This document shows positions 32,447 through 44,929 of a stretch of DNA of 64,000 nt, piece after piece. The translations under genes were made by a program, and so were the position numbers. The notes beneath the pieces are model-generated. The model made no database searches and was not told the DNA's origin. It saw only the letters and a list, made by a program, of their open reading frames with translations. The stretch covers positions 19,325,066 to 19,389,065 of the forward strand of contig OY720099.1 in NCBI GenBank assembly GCA_963082875.1. The letters are read 5' to 3'. The stretch's first letter is position 1, and each line of letters starts with the position of its first letter. This DNA comes from Corella eumyota. Its lineage: Eukaryota > Chordata > Ascidiacea > Phlebobranchia > Corellidae.

Positions 32447-34869
32447 ATGCCGTTGACAGCTTATCAAATAACAGATAGACTCCTAAAAGTTATTGACAAG
32501 GAAACAGGAAAAGTATGTAAACTAACTAAAATATATTTTGACTGTTTTATTGATTTTTAAACAAAAAAAAATGATTGCGAAAAAGTTAACTAAATTGTTT
32601 AATTTAAACTTTATTTCATTGTGTGTATATGTAGTTTGTTTTGTTTATATAGTAAATCTTTTACGAAAATGGAACCAAATGTTAAATGTGATCTATTGTT
32701 AAACTTGTTAAAGAAACATATACCTCCAATCTAAATCAGATTATTAGAAAAGTCCTCCTTGAGAATTTTTAACTTGTGCATTTAAAATTTATACAAATCT
32801 AATTAAGTTAAACTGGTTTATCTCTAATTAACGCTCAGCAGTTTAATATTTAACAATTAACACTTATTAATATAACTTTTTAGGTAACAGATTTATCAAT
32901 GACCCTAGAAATTATCATCATGTTAGAAAAAACAACAATCACCAAGGATGAACTAGAAGTAGGTGTTTTAACATTTAAAAAAAATAAGTGTAAAGAGTTT
33001 TTAGGTTAATATTTGTAGCTTTATTTATAAAGACTGTTCTAAATTAACTTGCTAATTAATTTTTATTGTAGACATATATTCTAATTTTTTAGAATCTTAA
33101 AATGCATTTGAAGATTAATTGTTTAATTCATTGTTTTTTAAATTAGGCATTTTTTATAAATAATAATTTATTGAATATCACAGGAAACTAGGTTAGGAAA
33201 ATACATTAATCTGGTGCGCAAAGCTGCTAAAGATCCAACACTACAAAAACGAGCGAAGAAACTAATAAAATCATGGCAAATAATGATTTCAAAGACAATG
33301 CAGGTAACTTATATTTAAATGTTTAAGGTGAATGTGTTGTGCTTCTATTTGCGCTTTAAAGTTAGACTATAAACAGTACAGTCTCCTGCCGACTGTGGAG
33401 CTTTATTCAAAACTGGCAAAGTTATCTTAAGACTGGGTCAAGGTAACAAATTTTACTCTATGCTTAGTCCGATGTTGAACTTCCCACATCGAGGATAAAA
33501 TGTACAAAATAAATGTACAAAAAAATCCCAATTTGACTTCTTGGTTAAACTCTGGTTGTTGAGCCATTATCTATTTTTGTAAAGCCAATATGCCAACAAA
33601 TTTCTATTTTTATACACCCTTTTTAAAATTTAAAACATAAAAATTTTTAATTTAGAAGCCAAAAGTCGTGGACACACCATCAGTAGCAGCAGCAGAGAAA
33701 GCGACCAAAAACTTAAAAGAAAATGAAAAACAAAAAACATTTAACAATAACCTCACTGTGGAAGAAAAGATTAAACCAAATATTCCTCCTAATAATTCGA
33801 AAAGAAAGTACGACAGTATTTCTGAAACTAAAGAAACTGTTTTAAATAAAGAAAAAAATGCTTCTAGTCCTGGAGAATCATCGTTTACTTGTATGACTAA
33901 TGGACTAAAGCTAAAATTTACGGTAAGCAAAATATAAAGAATGTAATTTAGTGCTACTAGTAGATACCCTGCCTTCTGTATGAAATTATAGTTTTTGTAA
34001 TATGGTTGCAACTCTAAACTAATTCTTGCCTGTGATTTACCTGCGCACCAAAAATGGCTGTTTTTTATTTTTCAATGCTTCAAATTAGATATACATTTAT
34101 TTTCATTATATATAAATTGTAAAATATAGGGACCAGTATAACCTTAATCAGAGACACTTTAACATAATGTTAGGACCTTACTTAGGGATGCCACAGTTTT
34201 GTTTGCAGCCTACTTGGGGTTGTCAAGCAGTGGGGATCAAACTAGGGGTCTTGCAGTTTAAGATTTTAACTACATTTTCAACCAATGGTTCAGGGAGTTA
34301 TCTTTAAAATAGTATCAAAAAAAAACAATTTGTAAATGGCCAAATGTAAGTTACATCATTACATTAAGATTTTTTTATAGAGTTTATCTTCTTCATCTTC
34401 ATCTGCTCAACTATTAAATGATGACACAAAACAAAATAAACCTCAATCAAAGCGAAAGAAATCGGAGAAGAAAATAGATTCAACAATTTCTAAAGAAGTT
34501 CAAAAAAATAAACTAAATAGCGCAATTAAAAGTTTTAACAAACTGCAAGGCCACTTGCCCGAAAAACAATCATCAAATGTACTCGAAGTACAAGAAACTT
34601 TAAAGGTTCCTAAAATTGAGAAAGACACTGTGCACAAAGAAGAAAAAGCAATTAAAAGCAAACATTTTAACATAGGTATTGATCCTAACGAATCAACGAT
34701 GCCACAAAAAGATGACAACCAATGGTCCGGGGTTACCGGGTGTCGTGGCACGAATGGTACCTGGTACTCTTGGACAGATAGTATTTATTTAAATCGAACA
34801 GATAACCAAATATCTGGCGGTGATGAGCCAGAAGTACTTAATATTTTACCGTATGTAGAACTTGACTAA
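32447..34869 (+). CDS. MED26: Mediator complex subunit 26
   Basis: MED26 links Mediator to TFIID and to elongation factors in the nucleus. Five coding exons: 32447-32512, 32884-32958, 33184-33303, 33656-33922, 34381-34869; 338 residues in phase, well below the 600 of human MED26. Residues 1-87 form the TFIIS N-terminal (LW) domain: ITDRLLKVID, LEIIIMLEKTTITKDELE, ETRLGKYINLVRKAAKD and RAKKLIKSWQ. The middle is Lys/Ser-rich and unordered. The C-terminus, QWSGVTGCRGTNGTWYSWTD and then LNILPYVELD, matches the Mediator-binding end of human MED26 (WPGVNGCQDTQGNWYDWT, then LNILPYVCLD). The short length comes from a reduced linker; both functional ends are intact. Confidence 0.95.
33360..33505 (+). 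repeat. Family A SINE, 3' part
   Basis: CTATAAACAGTACAGTCTCC, AAACTGGCAAAGTTATCTTA, AGACTGGGTCAAGGTAACAA, TACTCTATGCTTAGTC and CCCACATCGAGGATAAAA are the element's body and end; the tRNA head is missing. MED26 intron. Confidence 0.7.
33945..34110 (-). repeat. Family B short dispersed repeat
   Basis: The plus strand has CTACTAGTAGATACCCTGCC, TAATATGGTTGCAACTCTAA, CTGTGATTTACCTGCGCACC and AAAATGGCTGTTTTTTATTT. Reverse orientation, in a MED26 intron. Confidence 0.65.
34205..34300 (-). repeat. Family A SINE, head fragment
   Basis: The plus strand carries AAGCAGTGGGGATCAAACTA, GGGGTCTTGCAGTTTAAGAT and TTTAACTACATTTTCAACC, the reverse of the tRNA-like head with its B-box. MED26 intron. Confidence 0.5.
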
Positions 34870-35913
34870 ACCGTCCAATATAAAACATTTTGTTAAAGTT
34901 AATACCTTTTTAAAAAACGTGAAATTAAGGCATTCACGTTAACTTTACCACACACTTTTCTGTTCACTAAATGAATATTTCGTTAGAATATAAACAATGT
35001 AAAATAAAAGGTTTTTTCAATTTATGTTACTATAAGATTAATATGTTTTTGCACAATAAAGTGCGAATTGCTATATGAAGAATAGTTAACTGGAATTGTA
35101 GCTTTAAATAATGCAAATTAAATTAATTTATTAAGTTATTTCTAAAAAGGTTAACTAACTTATTTGTATTAGGTATGAAAACACTTTAATTTACAAAAAA
35201 CCGGTGTACATTATATTGATCCTATAGTTGGAAAAAAAACGGGATTTTAATTGTCAGGTAATAGTATTCAAAACTAGCTAAATTAACTTGAAACCAAGTA
35301 AAGAGATCTATAAAGTTGTCCAATATCGAGGATAAATTAAAGTGAGAAAAATGGAGAGTGGTCAACCACGAAAAAAAGAAAGGCTTGTCCGCTTGATTGG
35401 TTTCTTCCATTTTCTAATTTTCGACTTGCTTCTTACAATTAGCGGAACGAGGAAATTATTTTTTTGCAAAAATATATTAATAACACACAATTACAAAATA
35501 TTTGATCGTACCAAACTACATTAAAGTCACATATATGGTTCTTGTGGTGTTATTTTTTAAATACAGTGTTTTAATGTTACAGAAACGCACACTGGCATAC
35601 AAAATGACAAATGTCTAGTTGCTAGTTGGTTTTTGACTTTTTTTGTGAATTTTAAAAGGTTAACTTACTTACTATGTATACATATAAGTGATACTGGATT
35701 AGAGTGATAAAGATAGTTTGTTTTATTTTGTATAATAGTTCAGTATGTTTGTTAAGGTCAAAGTTAATTATGCTTTAAATTTTTGGTTTAATTTTTTTTA
35801 ATTCTTTGTTACTTTCATACGTTTCAGCTAGAGCTTTATTTTATATATTTTATTTTAAGGATTATTGCTAAATTATTCTATCATAGTTTCTAAACTAGAT
35901 ATATATACCCAAA
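34870..35913. other. Interval between MED26 and ZMYND8
   Basis: MED26 poly(A) signal AATAAA at 35003-35008. A diverged SINE end lies at 35245-35340 (AAACTAGCTAAATTAACTTG, then CCAATATCGAGGATAAATT). The remainder is the ZMYND8 promoter and 5'UTR. Acceptor-like AG sites at 35859, 35886 and 35898 precede the start codon. Confidence 0.45.
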
Positions 35914-38900
35914 ATGGAAGAAACCCAAGTTACTATGGAGAAAGTACCTGTAAGTCCCAGTATAGCTCCACAAGCATCAGTAACTGACACAGTTTCCTTT
36001 CCATCTGCTTCTTTACAATCTTATGAGTCATTAAGTCCAAAGGTAGCAGACTTGAGCCAAAGCAATAATGGTGTTCCTGTAACTTCATCAAGCCTTTTAA
36101 GTGAATTGTCATCACAAATGCTACAATCAGCTCCAAATCCTGCTCCATCTGATGTCACCGACATTTTAAAACCACCTCCGCCAGCAGCAGAGAGTAATGT
36201 TGTACCAACACGGCAAAGAACCCCAGTCGAAGATGTCAATTCAAATGCTGATGCCGATGAGCTTTTAAGTTTTGGAAGCTTATCGGAGGTATCCCCCGGA
36301 AAAGTTTCGTCGATTGCTTCGACTCCTGAACCTATGTTAGTAAGTGAATCAACTCCAGTGGCCACAATTAAATGTGAAGGAGAGCCACCAAGTGTTCAAC
36401 CTCGGTCCAGAACTTCATCTCAATCATCAAGAACTAAAAGTCCATCAGCCAAGAAAAAGAAACCCCCAAAACCTAAAAATGATGAAAATATGGTAACCTT
36501 AACTTTATTTTAATAATGTCTTTAAAAAATACTTATAAACATAACAAATAATTAGTTTTACAAATTGACTTAAGTTTTTTTATAATTTGTCTATTTTTAC
36601 AGCAAGATGGGAGGAATGATTTTTATTGCTGGGTTTGTCATAGGGAAGGAGAAGTGTTGTGTTGTGAATTATGCCCAAGAGTTTTCCATGCTAAATGCAT
36701 GCACCTGGTCCAGGTAATTATTTCTTTTGATATTTTATACTAGATTATGTTTTTGTTAAGTTTTGTCTATGCTAGAAAAATGTTGAATTGATCAACCCAT
36801 ACTAGTCGATAGATAGTCTTACAGTTGGCATTTTATTAGTCATAATATGGTTGCAACTTTACCTAAATTTGCCCGCGATTACCTGTGCATTGCAAATGGC
36901 AGTTTTATATGTTTTAAGGCTTACAAATTGGACTTATGTTTATATATATATTGCCTACCAAGTTCTATTATATATGTCCTTGTCTTATAAAAGACTACTT
37001 ATAACCAAAAAAATATAAAAATTTCATTATGTTGTAGGAACCAGAAGGTGATTGGCATTGCCCTGAATGTCAGAAAGTGATGGAGGTAGAATGTAAAGAG
37101 ACCCAATCTCGAGCAATGTCCCAACTTAACATTGACCAACTTGCCCTCCATCTCAGATATGCTTTACAACGAATGAAAACAACTGGGGTGAGTGGAATTA
37201 TTTTATTTTATCGACAAATATTTTATCTTGTAGTTTTTTTCTTTTTTTTTTATATTTTTATAAATCTATAAGGCTAACCTAAAAAACACTATAGTAATAC
37301 TTTGTTATTTTATGTGATTTAATAATTTTTTGTTGTGTTTTGTTAAAATTTAACCCTGCTTTTTTAAGTCTGAGCCATTTCTTGAACCAGTTGATACAAA
37401 GACATTCACAGATTACTTGGAATATGTTTTTCATCCAATGGACCTCAATTCTTTGGAGAAAAACATAAAGAAAAGAAAATATGGGAGTACAGAGGTAACA
37501 TAACAAATTTAAGTATTTGTTAGTTAAGTAACTTAGGTCCTTTGTATAATCAAGACAATCCACTAGGATAAATAACTAACATTTGATATACATATTTTGC
37601 TCTGCCAAATGTTATTTTTTATTATTATTATAAACATATTTTCTTTTGTTTTAGGCATTTCTAGCTGATGTGAAATGGATATTACATAATTGTGTAATTT
37701 ATAATGGGCTACAAACGAAACTAACTCACATTGCCAAAACCATGGTTAAAATTGCTCAACATGAGGTATACTTGTTTCTATTTTATCATTGTATAAAACC
37801 AGAATTTTGTTCAATTAAAATATAAGTTAACCCAAAAACATAGTTACAACTATTTGTGTATAAACAAAACAACATTTAAGTTATGCGTGGCTTGCTAGAG
37901 TACGGGTAACAAAGTTTACTGTGTTAAAATATATTTAAAACTTATTTTTAATTTAAAAAGTTTATATTTTGCTTTGAAAATTTTTTGTGTATCGCGTGAC
38001 CTAATCATCATATTAAACCACAAGGAGTATATAAATGTTTTAAAATATAATTTGTTAATTTTATTTTTTTATAACGATTTATTTAAATGCAGATGAGTGA
38101 GATTGAGGTTTGTCCTGAATGTTATTTAAACTCGTGTAGAAAGAGGGAAAACTGGTTTTGCGAACCTTGCAAGGAACCTCACATTTTAGTCTGGGCAAAA
38201 TTGCAAGGTTTTCCTCATTGGCCTGCTAAGGTATTAAAACTAATTTCTAATATGTGGAGCATGTATTTATTAGACTGTTCTAGTGTATAGGACCTGTATT
38301 AAAATGGACTAGATATCAATCTACAATTTTTAAACTTTATATAATGGAGCTTAGTGGACAATACATATATATGTGTGTCCAATTTGCAGGCCTACAAAAT
38401 AAATAAAAATTGCCATAAATAATATTAACTTTAACTCTGCTGAGCCAAATTTGACCTTTGATTTATCGGGCAATTATATTCTATAATAAATCACACTGTC
38501 AAAGTCAACTTAAGACTGGGTCAGGGTAACTGATGTTACTCTAAGTTTAGTTCATAAAGTTAACCTTCCCACATCAAGGACAATCAAACACAAAAAAATA
38601 TTCATAAAATTTTGTTTTACAGGCTTTAAGAATAGACAAAGGAATGGTGGACGCCAGGTTTTTTGGCCAACATGACAGAGCATGGATTGCTCTTTCAGGA
38701 TGTTATTTGATGTCTAAAGAGATGCCGCTTCCAGTAAAGAACAAGAAGAAGGGAAGAGGACCTGGAGCCAAAGGTAAAATTGTTCATGTTTCAATGTCAA
38801 TTTTGTAACAGTATATAAAGAGGTTTTGCTTCATGATTTAGACTCCTTAATATTGACTACGTGCTTATAATAAACCTAGTTAATAATTAATGTTTTAGTA

Positions 38901-41900
38901 CAACATTGTTTTTTTGAAGAGAATTTGTTATATATTATATGTTTCTTTATACTTTTGATTTGATTTATAATTTTAAGATACTAAACGAAACATTTTTTAG
39001 TTATTATTTGTTGATAGGCCGCCTTACATATTGGATTTTAATTGTTGTAATGCAGCCACAACTCTTATCTAATTTTTACCAGCAATAAATGACCTGCGCA
39101 CCGCAAACAGCAGTTTTATTTATTTTATAAGCCTGTTAATTGGATATCCAGACATATAGCTTTCACCAAACTTTGTTATATATATAAATAGAATTTTTTT
39201 AACTGAATTCTTCAATTTAATTTTTTTTTGTGATATTTAGGAGGGCTTGATAATGCAATGATAGAGTGTAACCACTACATTGATAATGTTGTTAAAAAGT
39301 ACGGGGAGTTTGATTATGCCCCACCAAGAACTCCTCTTACCCACATGGATCTCTACAGAAAGTCAACCGATATAAAAGGTTAACAATTTAAAGGTTTTCT
39401 TAAAGATTTTTTAAAAATTGTTTTGCTTAAAAGGGACAAGATTTGCGTTTTAGGTTTAAGCAAAATTTTAAATATTAATTTATTTTGCCTTTGTCCAAAT
39501 TAAAAGTTTTTTTTCTTTTTATTTTAGGGGACCAAAAGGCGTTGGATTTTCCTGGAAAAAATGTAAGTTATCGTGAATATGAATAAATGTTATAAACCAC
39601 TTATATATATTCGTAGTACAACCTGATAACTTATATTATATTTAAGATTAAGATAAAGGAGGAAGTTGTTGATTCACAATCTAAATCATCTGAGGATAAA
39701 ATTTTAAATCTTAATCTGGGAAATTCAGGTAAAAATTATGTTTACAATGTATTTAATAAAATAATAATAATATCTTCCACTGAGGCTGTAGTTCAGATAT
39801 TTTCATTCACTAATATTTGCCCTTTGATCTGACCTTGTGAAGTCCTTGACTTGACCCCCATTCGTGCTCATAAACACCCCCTGGCTTAGTCCCTTATAAA
39901 CTCTTCAATAGTCCCAGGTTCCTTTAAGTCACACTTTATTACCGCAATCTTAAAAAAAAAATTTTTACACAATTTAAAATTTTGACAGATATGATTGAGG
40001 GGTTAACAACCACCCCCCAAAAACGGTCAAAGGTTGTGACAACAAGTGGGGCTCACCCCCGGTCCATGCAGAAAAAGTTTGCCCCCAAGAAAAAAGGGTC
40101 AATGGCAATGCTGGAAAAAACAATCGAATCTTGTAAAAACTCCCTGCTAGAGTCTATTCAAAATGTAAATAAAAAATACTTTTTGTAAAAAAAAATGTTA
40201 AATCTTTATTTTGAATTTTTAAATTGAAAAATAAAAAAGCATTTTTTGTGTTTGAAAAAGAAATTTTAAGTTAATTTTTACTTAAATTTTACTCATTTAT
40301 TTGCACTCAAATTTAACTTATCAATTTTACTCAATTTTTACTCAAAAATTTTTTACTTATTAATTTTTACTTAATTTTTACTCAAAAATTTTTCAGGACT
40401 CGGATGAATCGACAACCGATGAATCAGATTCCTCCAGTGAAGATGAAGATGCAGCAAAATCATCAACTCAAGACAAAACTTGGAATGAAGCAAATGCAAA
40501 AAGTAAATTAACCAACCTTTTCTTTTTATTAATCAATTTTTAAAATAACTGAACAAATTTTAACTTTTATTGTAATATAAAAAGGGGTTCTGTATTTTTT
40601 TAAACTTTTGTTATTCTTTTTGTTCTTAATTTTAAATTTGTATAATTTAGTGGAAAATGATGATTTGGAGAGTGAATTAATCATGGATATTTCAGACGGA
40701 AAATCCCAGAAAAATAAGGTAAATATAATGTGTTTAAGTGACTGTACATTTATTATGTAAAAACTAAACTATATTTTTTTTATATTAAATTTTTGAATTT
40801 GTCCAATGGATTTTTTTAATTAATTTATTTCAAACTAATGATTTGACAAACAGAAAGACAATCCAGCTAGCAACCTCGTTGAAAAAGGTTTTGCCAAAAT
40901 CAAAAAAAAATCTTCTGTTTCTGGGAGCGACAATCGACCAATCAAAACCAAATCTATTCTGACCAAAAGGGATGGGGAAACCCCTAAGAAATTGGGGTCA
41001 AATGTGCCCATGCGCAATCCAAAGGGGGTTGGAGGCATAAAGAGGAAGATAGATGAGGATCACTCTTCCTCCTCGAGTAATTTACCTGCGGGGAAGATCA
41101 GCAAAGTTGATCTTTTAAACAAGGATAAGAAAAAACATATTCTTCTTCTGACTGAACCTCCAAAATTAAAACCAGACAGGTAATAAAGTTAGTTTAAAGC
41201 TATATATAATGGAGCTTAGTGGACGATATATGTATATAAAAGTTTGTACAATATATAGGTTAACAAAATAAATAAAACTGCCATTTGTGGTGCGCAGTTA
41301 AATTTAAATGAGTCTAACTTCTGCTAAGCAAAGAACAAAACAAAATTTTAAAATTTTGTGTAGGTTGGCCTTTTCACCCAAATATAAATATATAATAAGG
41401 ATGTGGCAGATATCTTGGAAATAAAAATTTATTTAATAATTAGTTAACCATTTTTACAGGGACTTAGATGGGGGTAAATTGAAGAAAATAGGGGATTCCC
41501 AGAAAACTAAAATTCTTTCAAGCAGCCAGGTAGGAATTTAAATATAAATTAATTGAAAAAAAATTAATTAAACACAAATTTCATAATAATCTAAATCTCT
41601 TATTTTTATAAGGTTGTAAGGAAGAAGTCAATACTTAAAACTGATGATGGAAAAGGAGGTAATATTTATAAATTTTATAATTTTTTGTTAAACTAAACTT
41701 GTAAATTTCTCATATTTTAAACCAGTTTTAATTTGGTATAGAATTACTACTTGATTATGGAGATGTTAAAATAATGTTTAATTTTTTTTAGATAAATCTA
41801 ATCTGAAATCTGCAGCCAAATTATTGTCACAAAAAGTAATGAATAGGAAAACACATCCTGAGAAATCCTTCAAATCTTTAGAGGTAATTTCTCACCAAAA

Positions 41901-44900
41901 TATTTACAATTCATCCAAACTAACCCAATTTTACTCAATATTTTATAAAACTATTAGCAGTAGACTTCTTTTGTATGGGATCCGCCATTATTACTTAAAA
42001 TTAAAATTTTATAAACTACATTCTACAAGAAGAGGGTTTAGATAGAAGAGGCTGAATAGAAAATGTGTTTTTGTGTGTAAAATAATGTTTTTGGCGCATA
42101 GCGGTCTGTCTGTAAAATGTCAGTAATTTATTCTCTTTGTTGCAGGATAAATCGAAATCCTCGATGATTGAACCGACCAAAAAACTTTCAACCTTTACAA
42201 TTCCAAAACATAAACCAGTATCCAATATTACAAAGAGAACTGAAAATGGTTCGTTAAAATTTAAAATGATTTTACAAAGTTTTTTAATACAATTTTATTG
42301 ACATCTTATTGTATGTAAATATTTCATTTTTGTGGGGTGATTTTCATTTAAATAATGTGCTTAAATTAGGTTTAGTAATGGTTTAATAAGTTTATATTGT
42401 CTAATTACGTTTCAATACAATTTTACTTATATGCTACTATTCAAATGTGTTCTTATAGCTTGCATATTTTCTCTTAAATGTATATTAGAATATTAAATTA
42501 AGTTTTATTAAATTGCAGATATGTCTGATAAGCAACACAATGTTGGTAAAAGTACCGAGGTTCCACATACAACTACATCCAACTTTCCAGTGCAAAAACT
42601 TCAAAAATATAGCGATAAGTAAGACTTTCGTTTAAAAACATTATTTATATTATTTTTATCAAAATATAAGACCTTATTGTACTATATTTGTAGTTGTGTT
42701 CTTGGCATATTTATTAAGGATTTTTTATATATTGGTATATAATGGGGCTTGGTGGATGATATATACATGTATGTCTGTTTATAAGCATACAAAATAAATA
42801 AAAATGCCGTAAATTAATGTGGGCAAATATTGGTTAAAATTTGCAACCATAATACAGCTATTAAATTTTAACCAAAGAACTGGTTTTTAACTATAGTATA
42901 TCTAATAACTGTGTGAATCTTGTTGTTAAAAAAATGAAAAAACGGTATTTATAAAAAATTATAACAATTATTATCTTTACCTAAGGGTAATGCATGGAGT
43001 TCAACAAGTGTTGGTTGAGATGTACGAAGACATGATGGTCTTGTTTGATGAGAAATCAGGTAAAGATCATAACCAGGAGAACAAACAAGCTAGTGAGGAA
43101 TTAGCTCAAGTTAGGTTGGAGTTGGAGAAATTAAAATGGATGCACAGACAAGAAATAGCAGAGTTGCAACACAATCATGGTAATATCTTTATTATAAAGG
43201 TTAAGGAATGATATATGTATTTGTATGTGCAATTTATAAGCCTACAGGATGTATAAAACTTTCATTTGTGGTGCTTGGGTAAATTATTGCAAGCAAAAAT
43301 AAGTTGAGAGTTGCAACTATTTTGCGACAATTAAAATGCCAACCTTAGGGCAGGCTATTGACTAGTATATTCAAATACAAGTTTTGCTTTTTAACCATTT
43401 CCTTTAGTCTAATTTTCCCTATTTTAAAGCATTGAGGGACACTATTCTAATTTATTTTGTTATCCTGTTTCACATTTTCAGATCTGACAATCGCAGAAAT
43501 TCGCCAAAGTTTAGAAAACGATAAAACCCAACATGTGAACGATATAAAAAGCAAATACGAGAAAGAGAAAAAAGAAGTGATTGAAGAAACAAAGAAGAAA
43601 CAGTGGTGTGCCAACTGTGGCAAGGAGGCCATCTTCTATTGTTGTTGGAACACAAGTTATTGTGATTACCCATGTCAGCAACTTCACTGGCCCAAACACA
43701 TGGCTACTTGCTCACAAAACAGTGCCGCTGCCTTAGCAACACCTACTACCCCTAAAGAAACCAACCCATTGGCTGATATTCCAACAGAGTCGCAGCATGT
43801 CGAAGATAAAGAATCTAAAGAGGTCAGAAATCCTCCTCTGGAAGAAGAGAAACAGCCTCAGAAGATGGAGGAGTCGGCGATGAGTGAGGTTGAAGAGGAT
43901 GTTGAGGATAGTGACAATGATGACATGGTAATCGACGAGAGCGGACCAAAAGAAACACCGGGTGTCAGTGCTGAGCAAGTCTCACCCGAATCTCCAGAAG
44001 AATCTAAAACACCAACCGAAAAACAATTTGAAAATACAACAGAACCAAAATCTGAACCAGAAATAACAGCAACTACTTCCACAGTTCAAACTCCTATTGT
44101 TTCAAGCATTATTACCGACAGCAATTTTAAATTGTCAGAGAGTATTACAACTTCGGCACCTGAAGATATAGCACAATCTGAATTAACAACAACTGATGCA
44201 GTTTCTAAAGAAATAAAAGAAGAAATGATAACTGCTGAAAATAAAACGGAATCGGAAACTAACGAAGATCTAAAATCAACTGATGAAGAATTAGTAATAA
44301 ATTCAAGCATAAATAAAGACAGTGAAAAGACTGAACTACTTTTAACTGTGCCAAGTCAAGAAAACCAAGATGCTAAAGTAGAGGAGGATAATGAAATAAC
44401 TAATAAAGTTGAAACATTTACACCTACTTCACCTTTGCATTTTGAAACACCATTGTCCCCCGATTTGTTGGCTTTGGGTGATGATCCATTGCCTGTTGTT
44501 GAGGAAAATGTAGAAATTGAGAGAAAAATTGAAGAGAGATTAGATTTCCTTGAACACCAAACTGATAAAATGACAAGTGATAACCAATCTAAAAATCATG
44601 ATAATATAGTTGATGAATCTAAAGATGATATTCTACAGAATGTTGAAAAACCAGACCATTCTGAAGAGCAAAAAACTGTGGATTCAATAGAAAGTACAGA
44701 ACCCGATTCAGCAGCTTCTCCTGTTTTGGAAACAGAGGTTAATCCGCATTTCGATGATGAAAAAATGAAAACAGAAACGACTGAAAAATCGCTTTTTCCG
44801 CCAATTTTTTCTGATTCCTATCTCACCTCGTTACAAAACCAAAATCAACCTTTAAATATTCAATCAGATACACCTGCAGATGAAGTTATGGAAATTGATT

Positions 44901-44929
44901 TAGATCCAGCGGTATCCAAAGCTGAATAA
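35914..44929 (+). CDS. ZMYND8: ZMYND8-type chromatin reader (PHD-bromo-PWWP-MYND)
   Basis: ZMYND8 reads histone H3 methylation and acetylation and recruits repressor complexes. Twenty-one coding exons: 35914-36492, 36603-36713, 37038-37187, 37369-37494, 37655-37765, 38093-38230, 38623-38773, 39241-39378, 39528-39562, 39647-39728, 39989-40164, 40397-40502, 40651-40718, 40854-41179, 41460-41529, 41613-41658, 41792-41883, 42146-42248, 42519-42618, 42986-43179, 43482-44929; 1449 residues in phase. PHD about 199-245 ([20 protein letters not shown]). Bromodomain about 265-375 ([23 protein letters not shown]). PWWP about 395-460 ([30 protein letters not shown]). A conserved LEKTIESCK block, a coiled coil, then MYND at about 1010-1045 ([19 protein letters not shown]). 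The 400-residue acidic Ser/Thr/Glu tail after MYND is longer than in vertebrates. ZMYND11 is excluded by the domain spacing and the EPEGDW.CPEC match. Confidence 0.96.
36790..36975 (-). repeat. Family B short dispersed repeat
   Basis: The plus strand gives ATACTAGTCGATAGATAGTC, AGTCATAATATGGTTGCAAC, GCGATTACCTGTGCATTGCA, AATGGCAGTTTTATATG and GCTTACAAATTGGACTTATG. Reverse orientation, in a ZMYND8 intron. Confidence 0.7.
38335..38595 (+). repeat. Composite: family B start fused to family A end
   Basis: The first half (TATAATGGAGCTTAGTGGAC, GTGTGTCCAATTTGCAGGCC, AAATTGCCATAAAT) is family B. The second half (CTGCTGAGCCAAATTTGACC, CACTGTCAAAGTCAACTTAA, GACTGGGTCAGGGTAACTGA, CCCACATCAAGGACAA) is the body of family A. 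Both are in the same orientation and abut near 38425. ZMYND8 intron. Confidence 0.65.
39015..39175 (-). repeat. Family B short dispersed repeat
   Basis: The plus strand shows GATAGGCCGCCTTACATATT, TTAATTGTTGTAATGCAGCC, AAATGACCTGCGCACCGCAA, ACAGCAGTTTTATTTATTTT and AAGCCTGTTAATTGGATATC. Reverse orientation, ZMYND8 intron. Confidence 0.7.
40262..40390. repeat. Low-complexity ACTCAATTTTT repeats
   Basis: Irregular repeats of TTTTTACTCAA and TTTTTACTTAA fill the 3' half of the ZMYND8 intron 40165-40396 and run into the acceptor. They form a long T-rich tract in front of exon 40397-40502. Confidence 0.6.
41200..41345 (+). repeat. Family B short dispersed repeat
   Basis: TATATAATGGAGCTTAGTGG, ACGATATATGTATATAAAAG, AACAAAATAAATAAAACTGC and CATTTGTGGTGCGCAGTTAA. 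The 3' half is missing or diverged. ZMYND8 intron, sense. Confidence 0.7.
42725..42875 (+). repeat. Family B short dispersed repeat
   Basis: TGGTATATAATGGGGCTTGG, TGGATGATATATACATGTAT, GCATACAAAATAAATAAAAA, then TTGGTTAAAATTTGCAACCA and TAATACAGCTATTAAAT. ZMYND8 intron, sense. Confidence 0.65.
43205..43375 (+). repeat. Family B short dispersed repeat
   Basis: Starts close to the donor of exon 42986-43179: GAATGATATATGTATTTGTA, AATTTATAAGCCTACAGGAT, CATTTGTGGTGCTTGGGTAA, AAATAAGTTGAGAGTTGCAA, GCGACAATTAAAATGCCAAC and GGCAGGCTATTGACTAGTAT. It preserves the 3' end of the family best. ZMYND8 intron. Confidence 0.75.

Noticed and set aside
35342-35524. Open frame of 60 codons before ZMYND8
   Set aside because: It begins in a decayed SINE tail and has no likeness to any family.
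43470-44310. Several minus-strand frames opposite the last ZMYND8 exon
   Set aside because: Mirror frames caused by the Glu/Ser/Thr-rich composition of the real exon.
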